From Aphrocallistes beatrix (lineage: Eukaryota; Porifera; Hexactinellida; Sceptrulophora; Aphrocallistidae), in NCBI GenBank assembly GCA_963281255.1, contig OY725500.1, forward strand, positions 1,054,001 through 1,118,000: a stretch of DNA of 64,000 bases, written 5' to 3'. The translations under genes were made by a program, and so were the position numbers. The notes below the pieces were generated by a model. It saw only the letters and a list, made by a program, of their open reading frames with translations. It ran no database searches and was not told where the DNA came from. Within the stretch, counting starts at the first letter, position 1, and every line of letters starts with the position of its first letter. Positions 12,196 to 23,418 of the stretch are shown piece after piece.

Positions 12196-13017
12196 GCCCG
12201 TGTCTTAGTCCTCAGGGGTTTGAATGAGGTATGGAGTGAGTGGGGGGCGGCGTGAATAACAGTAAAAAACTGAGCTGGGTCATCTGAAATAAATTCATTT
12301 CCGGGATTCACCTTTCGGAGTTTGGTAATCATGCGTGACTCGATGACCATAGTCATTCGAGTGGGAGTACGGAAGTCAATGGGGATTAGGCATAGGATCT
12401 GCCATTTGATCTCCTTGCTTGTCCGCAAATGGGCCCATATTCGGTGGGTGCTGCGGGATTGGCGTGTCACGTGCGAGGTGGCACCGGATTGGCCCACATA
12501 GTAGGTGGTGGGTGGTGGAGAAGATACACCATTCGAAGGTGGGAACAGAGAACGAAAGGGACAGCTATCTTCGTGTGAAAAATCTGGGAATAGGCTCACA
12601 AATCTTACACCGATATTTACACTGGTAAGCGTTATGGTCGAGTGAGTGCTCGGGGTATGAGTAGGTAATGAGTGACCTGGTAGGGGCTAGTTAGTGGGAT
12701 TTTTGGGCGGAGGTGGAATGGGGATTTCTCAAGGGGGGGCCAGTTGACGATAATTCTGAACCAAGCCAACATATTAGTGAACATTTGATTTGCACCTAAT
12801 CTTTCGATTTCAAAATAAGTCATCATGATTACGCAGCATTTGTGATTTTATTCTTTTGATTATGATCTCGAAAAATATTCGACATATCAATTCTAAATTA
12901 ATACCGAAGGTGCACCATGGATATCTCTACAATAATAAGCTATCATCATTGTGATAACGTCATGATGACACAGCATAAACCTAAAATTCAAGGATTTTCC
13001 CAAGTCATCAATTATAA
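12196..13017. other. Less AT-rich stretch without a recognisable gene
   Basis: The base composition is richer in G and C than its surroundings up to about 12760. Both strands have modest open frames (up to 143 codons on minus, ending in translated TA repeats), but none has a family motif or a convincing start. I treat them as non-coding. Confidence 0.3.
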
Positions 13018-13150
13018 TGACTCGATTCATCGAGTGGCTGACTCGTAAATGAAATATACTGATTGAGTCATCGAGTCATCTGACACGTTAATTATTAATG
13101 AAACCTGATGATGAGTCAGCGACGAGTAATGACTCGGTGACTCCACAATG
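13018..13150. promoter_or_regulatory. Cluster of TGAGTCA/TGACTCG motifs
   Basis: Within about 130 bases there are two exact TGAGTCA sites and about five near variants (TGACTCG, CGAGTCA, TGACTCC). TGAGTCA is the AP-1/bZIP consensus. The cluster lies in the space between the two divergent GTPase genes, 1.2 kb from the minus copy. It could equally be a decayed simple repeat; regulatory use is a guess. Confidence 0.2.
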
Positions 13151-13483
13151 TAAGACTTATTTAAGACAATTTATACTTAATCTACATCTCTAAAATTGCT
13201 ATTAAATTCACAAAAGAAATTTATTCTTACCATAAATGTAAATCACAAATTTAAGGTGAATTGGTTAATAGATAAATACTCAATGTTACATGTGTTAATG
13301 AATAACAAATATATTACTTACCAAGAAAAAATCCTGAAAAATCTTATTGATTATCAAGTTTAATTGCTTGTGAGTTAACGGTTTTGAGAAGTCGATTTTT
13401 ATTGTAGAGATTGTGCACAAGTGTACGTGCATATATATTACTCGATTTGCTTGAATGATTCATATTCTTAATGAGTAGATATA

Positions 13484-14829
13484 CAGGGTGTCCCAAAATT
13501 ATTGTCGTATTGCCTATTTATCTATATTCGCATATTGTATTCCGAGTTTACCTTCAGTTCACTTACTTTTCCTCGGATACGTTCTTGTATTAATTAACGA
13601 TTGATTTTATATTGAACCTTGTAATATGGTAGAGTGAATTTATCCATATTGAAGATTTTATCATCGAAGGTTGATTAATTCACTATGGATGTCAAAAATT
13701 CACCAGAATCAGTTCGTAACAGATCCATCGGCATGATAATCGGTGGGATGGTGCAGAAAGATGTTGCCAAGAGTTGTGAGAAACCTCTCAGAACGATTCA
13801 GCGTTGGTGGGCACGATTCCGACGGGGAGAAGATCTCAGACATAAGCCTGGGGCCGGGCGTCCAACAACAATAACAAGGGTAGCAAAAATAGTGATCTCC
13901 AAATCATTTGGGAAAATTCGCCAATCAACTAGAAAGATTGCGACTAGACTGACGCATAAGGGTCATGATATCTCTAAATCGACTGTTCATCGCTATTTGA
14001 AGGAAACTCTAAGAGCGACTGCCTATAAAAGACCGAAGATTCCCAAATTGACGCCAAAACAGAGGGAAAATCGCCTGCACTTTTGTAATGAAAGAAAAAA
14101 TTGGGGTGTAGAGGAATGGAGACGAGTCTTGTGGAGTGATGAATCGCCTTACGAACTCTTCCATCCCAGTTCAGTCCAAAATGATAGAGTTTGGTCCACT
14201 GACAGCTCTAAAGTTCCACCTCGTGAAATGATTAAAAACCCCCCTAAAGTCATGGTCTGGGCAATTATGAGCTACCGTGCTCTCTCAGAATTGCATTTCG
14301 TTCCTCCTAAACAAATGGTAACCTCTCAATATTATGTGGAAGAGGTGTTGGAGAAATCCTGTCGATCTGCGATGTCCCGTTCCACGAAGACAGGGGATAT
14401 TCTGACCAGGAAATTACTCCCAAACATGTCACGCGCCATTTTCATGCAAGACGGTGCTCCAGCACACACCTCTAATCGCGCACAGGAATGGTGCAAGAAC
14501 AACATGCCCGCTTTCTGGGCCAAAGGGGAATGGCCTGGCAACTCACCGGATTTGAATCCAATAGAAAATCTATGGAGTATTTTGCAGGAGAAGCTGAATG
14601 AGATGTCGCCCTCAACTAATCTCAAGCAGTTGTCAGAAAATCTTAAAATTGCCTGGAGAGATATTGATCCCTAAATCCTGGAAAATTTAATTGCTGGGAT
14701 GCCAGGTCGTATTGCTAAGTGTCTCCATTTGAATGGAGGATATATTGGCAAATAATGAGTCACATCTGACACTTTTTACCTATTTTAAAATAATCCTAAC
14801 GAATACGACAATAATTTTGGGACACCCTG
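13484..14829 (+). mobile_element. Tc1/mariner element (DD37E type), 1,346 bp
   Basis: Perfect 28-bp terminal inverted repeats (13484-13511 and 14802-14829) start CAGGGTGTCCCAAAATTATT, and TA lies on both sides (13482-13483 and 14830-14831). One transposase gene fills the middle. Identical ends suggest recent movement. Confidence 0.97.
13685..14674 (+). CDS. Tc1/mariner transposase, DD37E, slightly shortened at the C-terminus
   Basis: A 329-residue DDE transposase that cuts and pastes its own element at TA sites. The N-terminal half holds paired helix-turn-helix DNA-binding regions (TIQRWWARF, then a GRPTT linker after residue 58). The catalytic acids are Asp152 (LWSDES), Asp256 (MQDGAPAHTS) and Glu294 (NPIENLW). 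There are 37 residues between the last two, which places it in the DD37E group rather than DD34E Tc1 or DD34D mariner. The TAA at 14672-14674 looks premature: the same frame stays open for another 26 codons (ILENLIAGMPGRIAKCL...) to a TAA at 14753, and that tail resembles the normal end of Tc1-type transposases. Whether the shortened protein is active is unknown. Confidence 0.95.
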   Translation: MDVKNSPESVRNRSIGMIIGGMVQKDVAKSCEKPLRTIQRWWARFRRGEDLRHKPGAGRPTTITRVAKIVISKSFGKIRQSTRKIATRLTHKGHDISKSTVHRYLKETLRATAYKRPKIPKLTPKQRENRLHFCNERKNWGVEEWRRVLWSDESPYELFHPSSVQNDRVWSTDSSKVPPREMIKNPPKVMVWAIMSYRALSELHFVPPKQMVTSQYYVEEVLEKSCRSAMSRSTKTGDILTRKLLPNMSRAIFMQDGAPAHTSNRAQEWCKNNMPAFWAKGEWPGNSPDLNPIENLWSILQEKLNEMSPSTNLKQLSENLKIAWRDIDP

Positions 14830-14831
14830 TA

Positions 14832-15749
14832 TATCATAGATACAGTACAATTGTACATATACTAGGATATAATCAACTTGATCTGCTTTCAGGATGATTC
14901 ATATTCTATAACATTAGAAAGGTACAGTTTGCAGGACATATGATATATGTATGCAGCAATAAATTTACTTGTTTTTTAGGAATGATTCATATTCTATTAG
15001 ATGGTTCTTAATTCAATCATTATTAGAAAGAAATATTACTAATTACTTTCGTATTGCAGTGACCCATATCTATTTTAGAAATTTAACAAATATCCATAAT
15101 TAGATTTAATTGTTGTACCATTTTTATAGTGAATCATATTCACCCTAAATTTGGGTCAGTTTTCTAAATTTTGCAGAATCAATTGAGCATTATTAATAAC
15201 AAGCGCGGTTAGCGAACACTGTGTTCGCAGAGTCAGTGATTCTCAATATAAAATCGAAAATAATATTTTGAATCTACACCCTTAATAATAACAGTAGATC
15301 AATGGTTGAAAGCTAGTTTATAATACATTTTAAAGGTTTGTTTACTTTACGTATACGTATATTGTAAACAAAAGTATGCAAATAATTTATTATATAGTAG
15401 TTTCGAAAATACGATATAAGTAGCATCAAAATGAGTCGCCGGAATAAGACCGAATTCGAAGTAACATAAAATTACGTACAATAAATTTCAACTATGTATA
15501 TTGCATTAATGGAAATTATTATAGGCTAGTTAAAAGCTCAAAATCTCTGGATTTTTCATTAAATCCCTGGATCCCTGGATCATAAGTCATTTCCCTGGAT
15601 AATCCAGGGATCCCTGGAGGGTTGGTAAGTATGGATATTCGAAATCTTCATCCTCAAAGTCTTAGAGAAACAACCTGTAAAGGGATATTTTGCATAATTT
15701 CCAACCTCCATTCTTTTCTTGGAGCATAGTTCAGCCAGTTTTCATAATA
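14832..15749. other. Stretch without a recognisable gene; repeat relics
   Basis: Contains a decayed hairpin head at 15199-15238 (ACAAGCGCGGTTAGCGAACA, with the stem GCGAACAC/GTGTTCGC) and, at about 15505-15635, a dispersed repeat ('CCCTGGATCCCTGGA') that recurs at 54530-54630. Confidence 0.4.
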
Positions 15750-15887
15750 CAGTCGACTCCGCTTAATAGGGCCACTGTTTAATCGGGGCAGCCGCTTAAT
15801 CGGGCCACTTTTGGCAGGACCGGAATAGCTCTCACACATAGAAGCTAGTACAAAATATTTTGTGGCCCTATTAAGCGGAGTCGACTG
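15750..15887. mobile_element. Tigger-like MITE, CAGTCGACTCCGC family, copy 1
   Basis: Inverted ends CAGTCGACTCCGCTTAATAG, TA on each side, no coding capacity. Four more members lie at 33959, 45041, 51060 and 59389. Confidence 0.85.
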
Positions 15888-16040
15888 TATTTTGATTCTC
15901 TTGGCGGGAATTGAGGTAGAATTGCCTCAACTTCACCAGCTGCTCAGAATCGAGATAGAAAGCCATATCTGAGAGTTATGGTGTTTGAAACACCAAAGTT
16001 GAAACGCCAAGGAAATGACGGGGCCTTTAACTTTAATATA

Positions 16041-16431
16041 TTCGAGCCCCGGCGCTTATTCAGGGAAATACGGTATATAATAATTATATAATAATTATAT
16101 AATAATTATAAAATAATTATATAATTATTATATAATTATCATATAATTATTATATAATTATTATATAATTATTATATAATTATTTTATAATTATTATATA
16201 ATTATTATATAGCTATTATATAATAATTATATAATAATTATATAATTATTATATAATTATTATAAAATAATTATATAATTATTATATAATTATTATATAA
16301 TTATTATATAATTATTATATAATTATTATATAATTATTTTATAATTATTATATAATTATTATATAATTATAATAAAATTATTATATAATTATTATATACC
16401 GTATTTCCCTGAATAAGCGCCGGGGCTCGAA
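16041..16431. repeat. AT-rich palindrome flanked by 34-bp perfect inverted repeats
   Basis: The arms 16041-16074 and 16398-16431 are exact reverse complements (core ACCGTATTTCCCTGAATAAG). Between them lie about 320 bases of ATAATTATATA repeats that are themselves self-complementary. It could extrude as a cruciform and would be fragile during replication. Confidence 0.85.
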
Positions 16432-16715
16432 TAAGCGCCGGGGCATTTTAGTTCTCTGAACATCATCAAACTAGTATTCTCAGTAGTGGCATAGATACAA
16501 GTGCTTTTTGAAACATTACATTATCCTTTTTTTAATAGAACTAACATTCTCAGTTGTGGCAAAAAAAAAGTGGCAGTCAATGTAGTAAATAAAAAAAAGA
16601 GCGCCGGGTCAAAATCGCGAATGAAATAAATAAGCGCCGGGGCTTGAATAAGCGCCGGGTCTAAAGGGTGCACGAAATAAATAAGCGCCCGGGCGCTTAT
16701 TCGAAGCAATACGGT
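16398..16715. mobile_element. MITE with ACCGTATT ends
   Basis: The left end reads ACCGTATTTCCCTGAATAAG and the complementary right end ACCGTATTGCTTCGAATAAG. The motif AATAAGCGCCGGGGC repeats inside. Its left end doubles as the right arm of the neighbouring AT palindrome. Confidence 0.65.
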
Positions 16716-16726
16716 AATTATTATAT

Positions 16727-17439
16727 CTTATATATTAAAACGCTAGGATTTGTTTGTTTGTTTGTTTGTCCGAATTGATTGAAGAATTGACAAGTCGTAG
16801 AGATATGAAAATTGGCATGTAGGTGTCAAATGATATGACTACGATTAAGTTCTAAGATCTAAGCGAAATTTTTACACCTCTGCAAAAAAATGGGAAGCAA
16901 TTTTTCACACCTTTTCTATACAAAATTAATGACTACACTATCACAATGGAAATTATTGTACGACACTCCAATAGATCGTCATTATTAATAATACTTCAAA
17001 GCTACAACTTAATATCTTAAATGTATTATAGTGTATAGAAATTAAAAAAATTATGTGGCTATTTTCACACCTATATATACATATTTTCACACCATTTGAT
17101 GAATTTTGAAAATAATGCTAAAGACTAGCTTCTCCAACGGTTGATATGGGGTTTTCAGGGGTGCAGATTTAGAATATCATATTTTCGAGTAGATTTGAAA
17201 ATTAATTTGTTTACTTTTGTTCACGATAGATACATAAAGTAAACAAATTTAAAAAAATAGGCTAGATATTTTCGGATCGATAAGAGAAATTTTTTGTTAA
17301 CCTTTGTTTAAAATATTTATATGAAGTAAAAAAAATCCCAGAATAGGTTAGATTGAGTATCTCTAGGCGCCCGCAGGGCGACTCTGCGGACACACAGTGT
17401 CCGCAAGCCGCGCAGCGCAAGCAAGCGAAGCGCGCTTGT
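16727..17439 (-). repeat. Hairpin-headed repeat, family A, copy 1
   Basis: One end is TATATATTAAAACGCTAGGA followed by a (TTTG)n microsatellite and CCGAATTGATTGAAGAATTG. The other end, at 17365-17439, is the GC-rich head in reverse (stem GCGGACAC/GTGTCCGC, finishing GCGCGCTTGT). A single unit of the CCCCATGTCAACCGTTGG repeat lies at about 17135. It is inserted into a Tigger-like MITE whose remnant follows directly. Confidence 0.75.
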
Positions 17440-17496
17440 CTCTATTATGAACATATTTTTGGTCCCTTGGTGGGTCACAATAAGCAACCCTGACTG
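17440..17496. mobile_element. Remnant of a CAGTCAGGGTCGC-family MITE
   Basis: Ends CAATAAGCAACCCTGACTG followed by TA, matching the right end of the MITE at 48225-48411. The left part is missing where the family A repeat joins. Confidence 0.65.
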
Positions 17497-17792
17497 TATA
17501 TGTAGCTTAGCCCTCCGTTGTCCCTGGATTGTATCGCGTCATTTCCGGTTTAGGCCATTTTGGACTGGAAAGTCATAAAAATTCGGGGTCCTACAATTAG
17601 CCAAATTAGGCCACATTGTAAAATAGAAAATTTGGACGAGGGATGCAGTTGAAGCCGATTGAAAAATGGAGGATTCATTAACCACGTAGAATAGAGCTTA
17701 GGAATGTATTACCAGCATAATGTATAAATATGCTGTTAAAGTACACATATGCGTCGCTAAATTTTGATTTATGATTCCGCAATAGGTAATAT

Positions 17793-17957
17793 CAGCGCTG
17801 TCCAACAGGCGGCCCGCGGCCTTGATTTGTGCGGCCCACGTTGCGTCCAAAATGCCTCTATCCATACCCATCCCGAGTGCACGCCCCTGTATTGCGGCCC
17901 GCTACTAAATGGTATGAAGCAGTTGCGGCCCGAAGTAAATATAGTTGGACAGCCCTG
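17793..17957. mobile_element. hAT-like MITE, 165 bp
   Basis: Ends are CAGCGCTGTCCAAC and, complementary on the right, CAGGGCTGTCCAAC. The 8-bp flanks GGTAATAT and GGTTATAT match at seven of eight positions, as expected of a hAT target duplication. The interior is rich in GCGGCCCGC. Confidence 0.85.
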
Positions 17958-18077
17958 GGTTATATTAGGGCGAGAAAGAGCCTATTGCGCAATCACATGA
18001 TTACACGCTGTATCAACTTTTTGACAGCTGAACTGCATACTATGATATTATGTTTTTATAAGGTAATAATTTCAAAG

Positions 18078-19185
18078 GTCTATCCATGACCTACTATAAC
18101 ACGGCTATACATGCTGCCGAATCATAGTAAAAAATAAGAGTCCAGTTTTAACAAAGTCAAAATTTAATTAGACCGATAAATCAAAAGCCGCTTCCGATAG
18201 ACATTTGAAATGTATTATTACCATATACAAATATTATATCAGAGTATCCAATTCCGATGTCAAAAATTTGATATGTCATCATGTGATTGTGCAATAGGCT
18301 CTTTTTAGAACGGAAAAATGTTGCTGTTCCAGCTCATATTAAACATCGTTATCTGCATTTCTAATGCTTGATTTTTGATAGAGCAACAATAGGAAGACTT
18401 CAAGCCAAAAATTCTGAAAATTTTAGTTGGAATGTCTATGCATTCCTCAGTTGCTATGGAAACAAAAAATTACATGTTTAAGCCATAACTCGGAAGGTAT
18501 AGATCGTAGACACTAAGAAATTTTACCATTTGATCCGTAATCTATTACTTCCTATATGAGAATAATACTATTTACATGTCTATTTTCAATATGTTATGAG
18601 TTATCTAGGATTTTGTCACATCTCATTACTTCTCTATAGATCGTGATAAAATCCTAGATAACTCAGAACTTATTGAAAATAGACATGTGAATAGTATTAT
18701 TCTCATATAGGAAGTAATAGATTACGGATCAAATGGCATAATTTCTTAGTATCTACGATCTATACCTTTCGAGTTATGGCTTAAACATGTAATTTTTTGT
18801 TTCCATAGCAACTGAGGAATGCATAGACATTCCAACTAACATTTTCAGAATTTTTGGCTTGAGGTCTTCCTATTGTTGCTCTATCAAAAAATCAAGCATT
18901 AGAAATGCAGACAACGATGTTTAATATGAGCTGGAACAGCAACATTTTCCGTTCTGAAAAGAGCCTATTGCACAATCACATGATGACATATCAAATTTTT
19001 GACATCGGAATTGGATACTCTGATATAATATTTGTATATGGTAATAATACATTTCAAATGTCTATCGGAAGCGGTTTTTGATTTATCGGTCTAATTAAAT
19101 TTTGACTTTGTTAAAACTGGACTCTTATTTTTTACTATGATTCGGCAGCATGTATAGCCGTGTTATATTAGGCTATGGTCTATCG
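18078..19185. repeat. Long foldback (inverted repeat), arms about 530 bp
   Basis: The arms (about 18078-18616 and 18646-19185) are near-perfect reverse complements around a loop of about 30 bases. Example pairs are TAACACGGCTATACATGCTG near 18097 with its complement near 19145, and GAGTTATCTAGGATTTT at about 18597 with its complement after 18646. A transcript would fold into a long double-stranded RNA. No open frame of note. Confidence 0.9.
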
Positions 19186-19910
19186 TACATAATTATCGTT
19201 CTAATTGAACTTTGAACTTTGTTAAAACTGACCTTCTCGGTGACATACGTGGACGTGTATTAAGTAGTGTAACGTTTAGGTTTAGTTATCGCATGCATGT
19301 ATCCATAGTAGATCGGGTCTTTCCTGGAATGGACCACCCAAGAAGTTATTTACTCCAGACTTAGATAGATCTACTAGACTAGTGAATAGTGTCTGTAGAG
19401 TTCAGTTTCTATTGTTCACTGTAGGTGAATTTAATTACGTATTTCTTTCCGTGTACACTAGGAATTTTGCTCATTGTATCGATCTACTTATTAAATCTAC
19501 TAATTGTAACTCTTCTGATTTACATCGTAATAGTAGGCCATGCCCGGACCAATTTTTCGTGGCAGATGCTCCACAAGGGAAAGATTTAATGAAGTAAAAA
19601 TTAGGAACGAAGCAAAGAAAAATATTAATGACAAGGGAGAAATAAGAAATACGGTATTAGTAATACCGTATTACTATATAGAGAAAATACAAGAAAGGAG
19701 TGTTCACTAGTGTCTGGTGAAAAAGTCCTAATGGGGCATCATGCGAGGAGAGATAGTTTGGATGTATCTATCGAGGACCTTATGCAGTGTTAGATTTTAG
19801 GCACCCTTGTCAAAAAATGTCAAAGCATTGCATTTTACCAATTAATATTGGCATCAATCAGTTAATAACCGGTTAACTGCCTCGAAATACGTGAAGAACT
19901 TTAAAGCGTT
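19186..19910. other. Stretch without a recognisable gene
   Basis: One 71-codon frame at 19382-19597 begins with ATG or GTG-type codons but has no motif or splice support. I see no other feature. Confidence 0.3.
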
Positions 19911-20745
19911 ACAAGCGCGCTTCGCTTGCTTGCGCTGCTCGGCTTGCGGGCGCCTGGAGTTACTCAATCTAGCCTATTTTGGGATTTTTTTGCTTTATAT
20001 AAATATTGTAAACAAAAGTTAACGAATAATTTCTCAAATGGATCCGAAAATATAATATTCTAAATCTATACCTCTAAAAACCCCATGTCAACAGTTGGAA
20101 GCTGGTCTCTAGCCTATTTTTGTAATTTGTTTACTTCATGTATCTATTACAAACAAACTAAATAAATAAATTATCATATTTACTCAAAAATATGATATTC
20201 GAAATCTACACCCCTGAAAACCCCATGTCAACCGTTGTAAGCAAGTTTCTAGCATATTTTGAGATTTGTTTACTTTATGTATCTAATATAAACAAAAGTA
20301 AACAAATAATTTATCAAATAGACCTGAAAATATGATATTCGAAATCTACACCCCTAAAAACCCCATGTCACCTGTTGGAAGCTAGTCTCTAGCATATTTT
20401 TCAAAATTCGTCAAATGGTGTGAAAATATGTATATTAAGGTGTGAAAATATGCACATAATCTTTTTTATTGCTATACATTATAAGTTGTGGCTCTAAAGT
20501 ATTAATAACAATGACAATCTATTGTAGTGTCGTACGATGATTTTCATTGTGAAAGTGTATAGTCATATATTTTGTATAGAAAAGGTGTAAACAATTGCTT
20601 TCCATTTTTTTGCAGAGGTGTGAAAATTTCGCTTAGATCTTAGAACATAATCGTAGTCATATCATTTGATACCTACATGCCAATTTTCATACCCTTACGA
20701 CTTGCCAATTTTTCAATCAATTCGGACAAACACACTTTTTGTCCG
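19911..20745 (+). repeat. Hairpin-headed repeat, family A, copy 2
   Basis: Starts with the head ACAAGCGCGCTTCGCTTGCT at 19911, here with the central hairpin missing. It has three tandem units (CCCCATGTCA at 20091, 20221 and 20361), then the GGTGTGAAAATATG block, and ends CTTACGACTTGCCAATTTT-TCAATCAATTCGGACAAAC at about 20745. Confidence 0.75.
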
Positions 20746-20779
20746 AATTGATTGAAGAATAAGATTATTGTATGATTTT

Positions 20780-21285
20780 CAGAGAAAATCAAGGTGGGGA
20801 CGGTTGATTCAAAAATTCGATAATTTCTAATGGAATGTTATTACATTCCAAAGTTGCTATGGAAACGCATGTTTACCAATGAGCGAGCCTATGTCTTTAA
20901 AACCGTTATAGTTAGACATTCGAATTATAATGCATTTGATAGGCAATCGGCTACTTTATATTGGCTCCTAACACATTTCGTATCAATAAATCCTAAGGTT
21001 TTCGAGATATGGCGCAATATATTGTATGAATCATATTTGATAAATTGTACCATATCTCGAAAACCTTAGGATTTAATGTTACAAAATGTATTAATAGCTA
21101 ATAGAAAGTAGCCGATTGCCTATCAAATACATTATAATTTGAATGCCTAATTATAAAGGTTCTCAAGATATAGGCTCAATGGTAAAGATGTGTTTCCATA
21201 GCAAAGTTGGAATGTATCAACATTCCATTATAAATTTTCAAATTTTTGAACCAACTAGTCTCCATCTTGATTTTATACACTAATA
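20780..21285. repeat. Second foldback, arms about 240 bp
   Basis: The arms (about 20780-21013 and 21050-21285) pair around a loop of about 36 bases; for example GGTTTTCGAGATATGG at 20998-21013 pairs with CCATATCTCGAAAACC at 21050. The outer arm motif (GTTGCTATGGAAAC, then ATTCC and TTTTCAAATTTTTG) resembles the foldback at 18078-19185, so the two are probably related. Confidence 0.85.
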
Positions 21286-22157
21286 ACGCATCAGATAGAC
21301 GAAGAACATGTTATTAGATAAACGGGCGTATTATCTGAGAGTACGTCTTAAAGTATTGTCATAATATAATAGCATTTTATCTATTAGCTATACTTGTTCA
21401 ATGCAATATTCAGACAAGAGAAGCGGGAACTATATTTTAGTGTCAATTTTTTTAGCCTCAAGCAAAGTTGCAACAACCAGATACAATACGTCTAGTCAGG
21501 TCAATCTGACGGCATTAGTAGAGAATACATCATATCTCTAATTTCTAATTGAGAGAGGTTTTATGAGAATACATCATATCGAAATTTCTACTAAAGGAGA
21601 GGTTAGTGTTAATTTGATATAAAGGTGAATATGCTACCAATTAAGATTATAATAATGAGAATACATAATATCTATACTTTCAACTTGAGGAAGGTTTCAT
21701 CTAGTTTATTAGTATGTGTGGTTGAATATACATAGTATTAGAGATTAGTATTATGATAATACATAATTTATTTTAAATTAAAATTGAGAAGAGGTAATTG
21801 CGATTATGGGATATGTGGTTTAAATATCCCCATTAAAACTAGTGTTGTGAGATTACTTAATCCCGAACATTTATAAATCGAAAGACATAGTTTGAAATTC
21901 GATATTACCTCATCTACTATTGCTCTAATGTGAGACTACCTCACATCTATACCATTATCTACTAGAAGCATATTAACCAAAAACTATATAAATAAAATTA
22001 TATCAGAGGCATTACACAAAACAATCTAGAACTTGGATTAATACATTTAATAAAAGTTAACAATGGCTCTTCGGAATGGTAGGTTAATAGTAAATATTTT
22101 TTAATAGAATATATTCTCATTAGATTTACTCAGCATTTAAAAACATTATTTAATATA
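21286..22157. other. Stretch without a recognisable gene
   Basis: AT-rich. A loose repetition of 'GAGAATACATCATATC' occurs at about 21520-21790. No supported coding or RNA feature. Confidence 0.3.
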
Positions 22158-22299
22158 CAGTGGAATTCCCTTATTAGCAATATTGCTCTATTAGCAACCA
22201 ATCTTCAGGTCCCAGGTGAAGATTTTGTGTTAATTATGTTCTCTTATTAGCAACCATTTTATGTGCAAAACTCGAGTTGCTAATAAGCGAATTCCACTG
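22158..22299. mobile_element. Tigger-like MITE, CAGTGGAATTC ends
   Basis: The left end is CAGTGGAATTCCCTTATTAG and the complementary right end CAGTGGAATTCGCTTATTAG, with TA on each side. It is 142 bp and non-coding. Confidence 0.85.
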
Positions 22300-23418
22300 T
22301 AACGAGTATTTAATTTGCAATTTTTTGTCAATATACTTTAATTAATGATGACATCGCTGTTAATACCTGTATTTATTCGGTATAAAAAATTTTATTTTAC
22401 TTAAGTAATTATATTTCATTGTTGATAGACAATCTAAGGTTGTTTAATTATGGAAAAATACAACAATATCTTGAATTAAGGCCGTTGTTAGCTGGAACCT
22501 GTTTCATCTACATATACTTATATTTAGCTCCACACATACGTATATGCCATTATTTCCATTTAGCATCACATACATTTAAAGTACTGGCATTTATTACTAT
22601 TGATTTGGTTATGATGTTGGCATAGCCAGCATTTGTATTTGGCCGGGAATAGCAACTTCCATGCATATATAAAGTATAAACATGGTAGGTTTGATCGTGT
22701 TACAAAATATAGAAAAATAATAATGAAATATCGCCCGGAGCATCCCTATTGCGTCCTTTTGGATTGAAACAGGTCTTAAAACCAGGAATAATAACATTAT
22801 ATCATGCCACCCGCGTCACCCAGATTTTGAAAGTTATGCCCCATGCTAGATTATAATATTAAAAGGTTATCCCTACCTTATGTTTGAAAATTCATCAGAT
22901 GTGATAATATGTTTATATCTTAATTTTTCTTTGTTCTGTTGTTCTCTTCACAGATGTTAAATTTTCGCTTAGAAATTCTAACTAGTTTGAAGACATTAGA
23001 CAAATGCGCAGGCCAAGAAGTGTGATGTGGGTAGCGTGTTAACTTATATAGAACAATGAACTTATTGAACTTAATTATTCTTCACTTAAAAGTCCCTTTG
23101 TGGGGATTAGTGGTATCAAAATTGTCACATGAGCAAAAACTAAGTTCAGCAAGTTATGCTGTTAAAAAGGAATGTGCTTTGGAAATTTTACAAAAATATC
23201 CCGTTAAAGGTTGTTGCTTCATGTGACAAGTTGGACATCCCAAAATCCCACGAAGGAGGGTTTTTGGGGTTGTAGGTGAAGAATAAGAAATTTTTTAAGT
23301 TCATTGCCCAAAACAAGGCTTTTTATGAAAAAGCCCCATTTCTCTAAATTCTAAACCTTAATTGGTTACAAGTATTATTGATATCATACTATATGTTATG
23401 CTATTTTTAAAATTATAG
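22300..23418. other. Upstream region of the plus-strand VLIG copy
   Basis: No confident exon. A 56-codon ATG frame at 23056-23226 (MNLLNLIILHLKVPLWGL...) is the best small frame but has no recognisable domain or strong splice donor. The missing first exon of the GTPase gene should lie here or further upstream. Confidence 0.3.

Noticed and set aside
12168-12599. 143-codon minus-strand open frame
   Set aside because: Its end is translated (TA)n, it starts from a non-ATG or weak codon, and no domain or splice support is visible.
23056-23226. 56-codon ATG frame upstream of the plus GTPase copy as its first exon
   Set aside because: It ends in a stop and has no convincing GT donor in frame with the phase-2 acceptor at 23419; kept only as a note.
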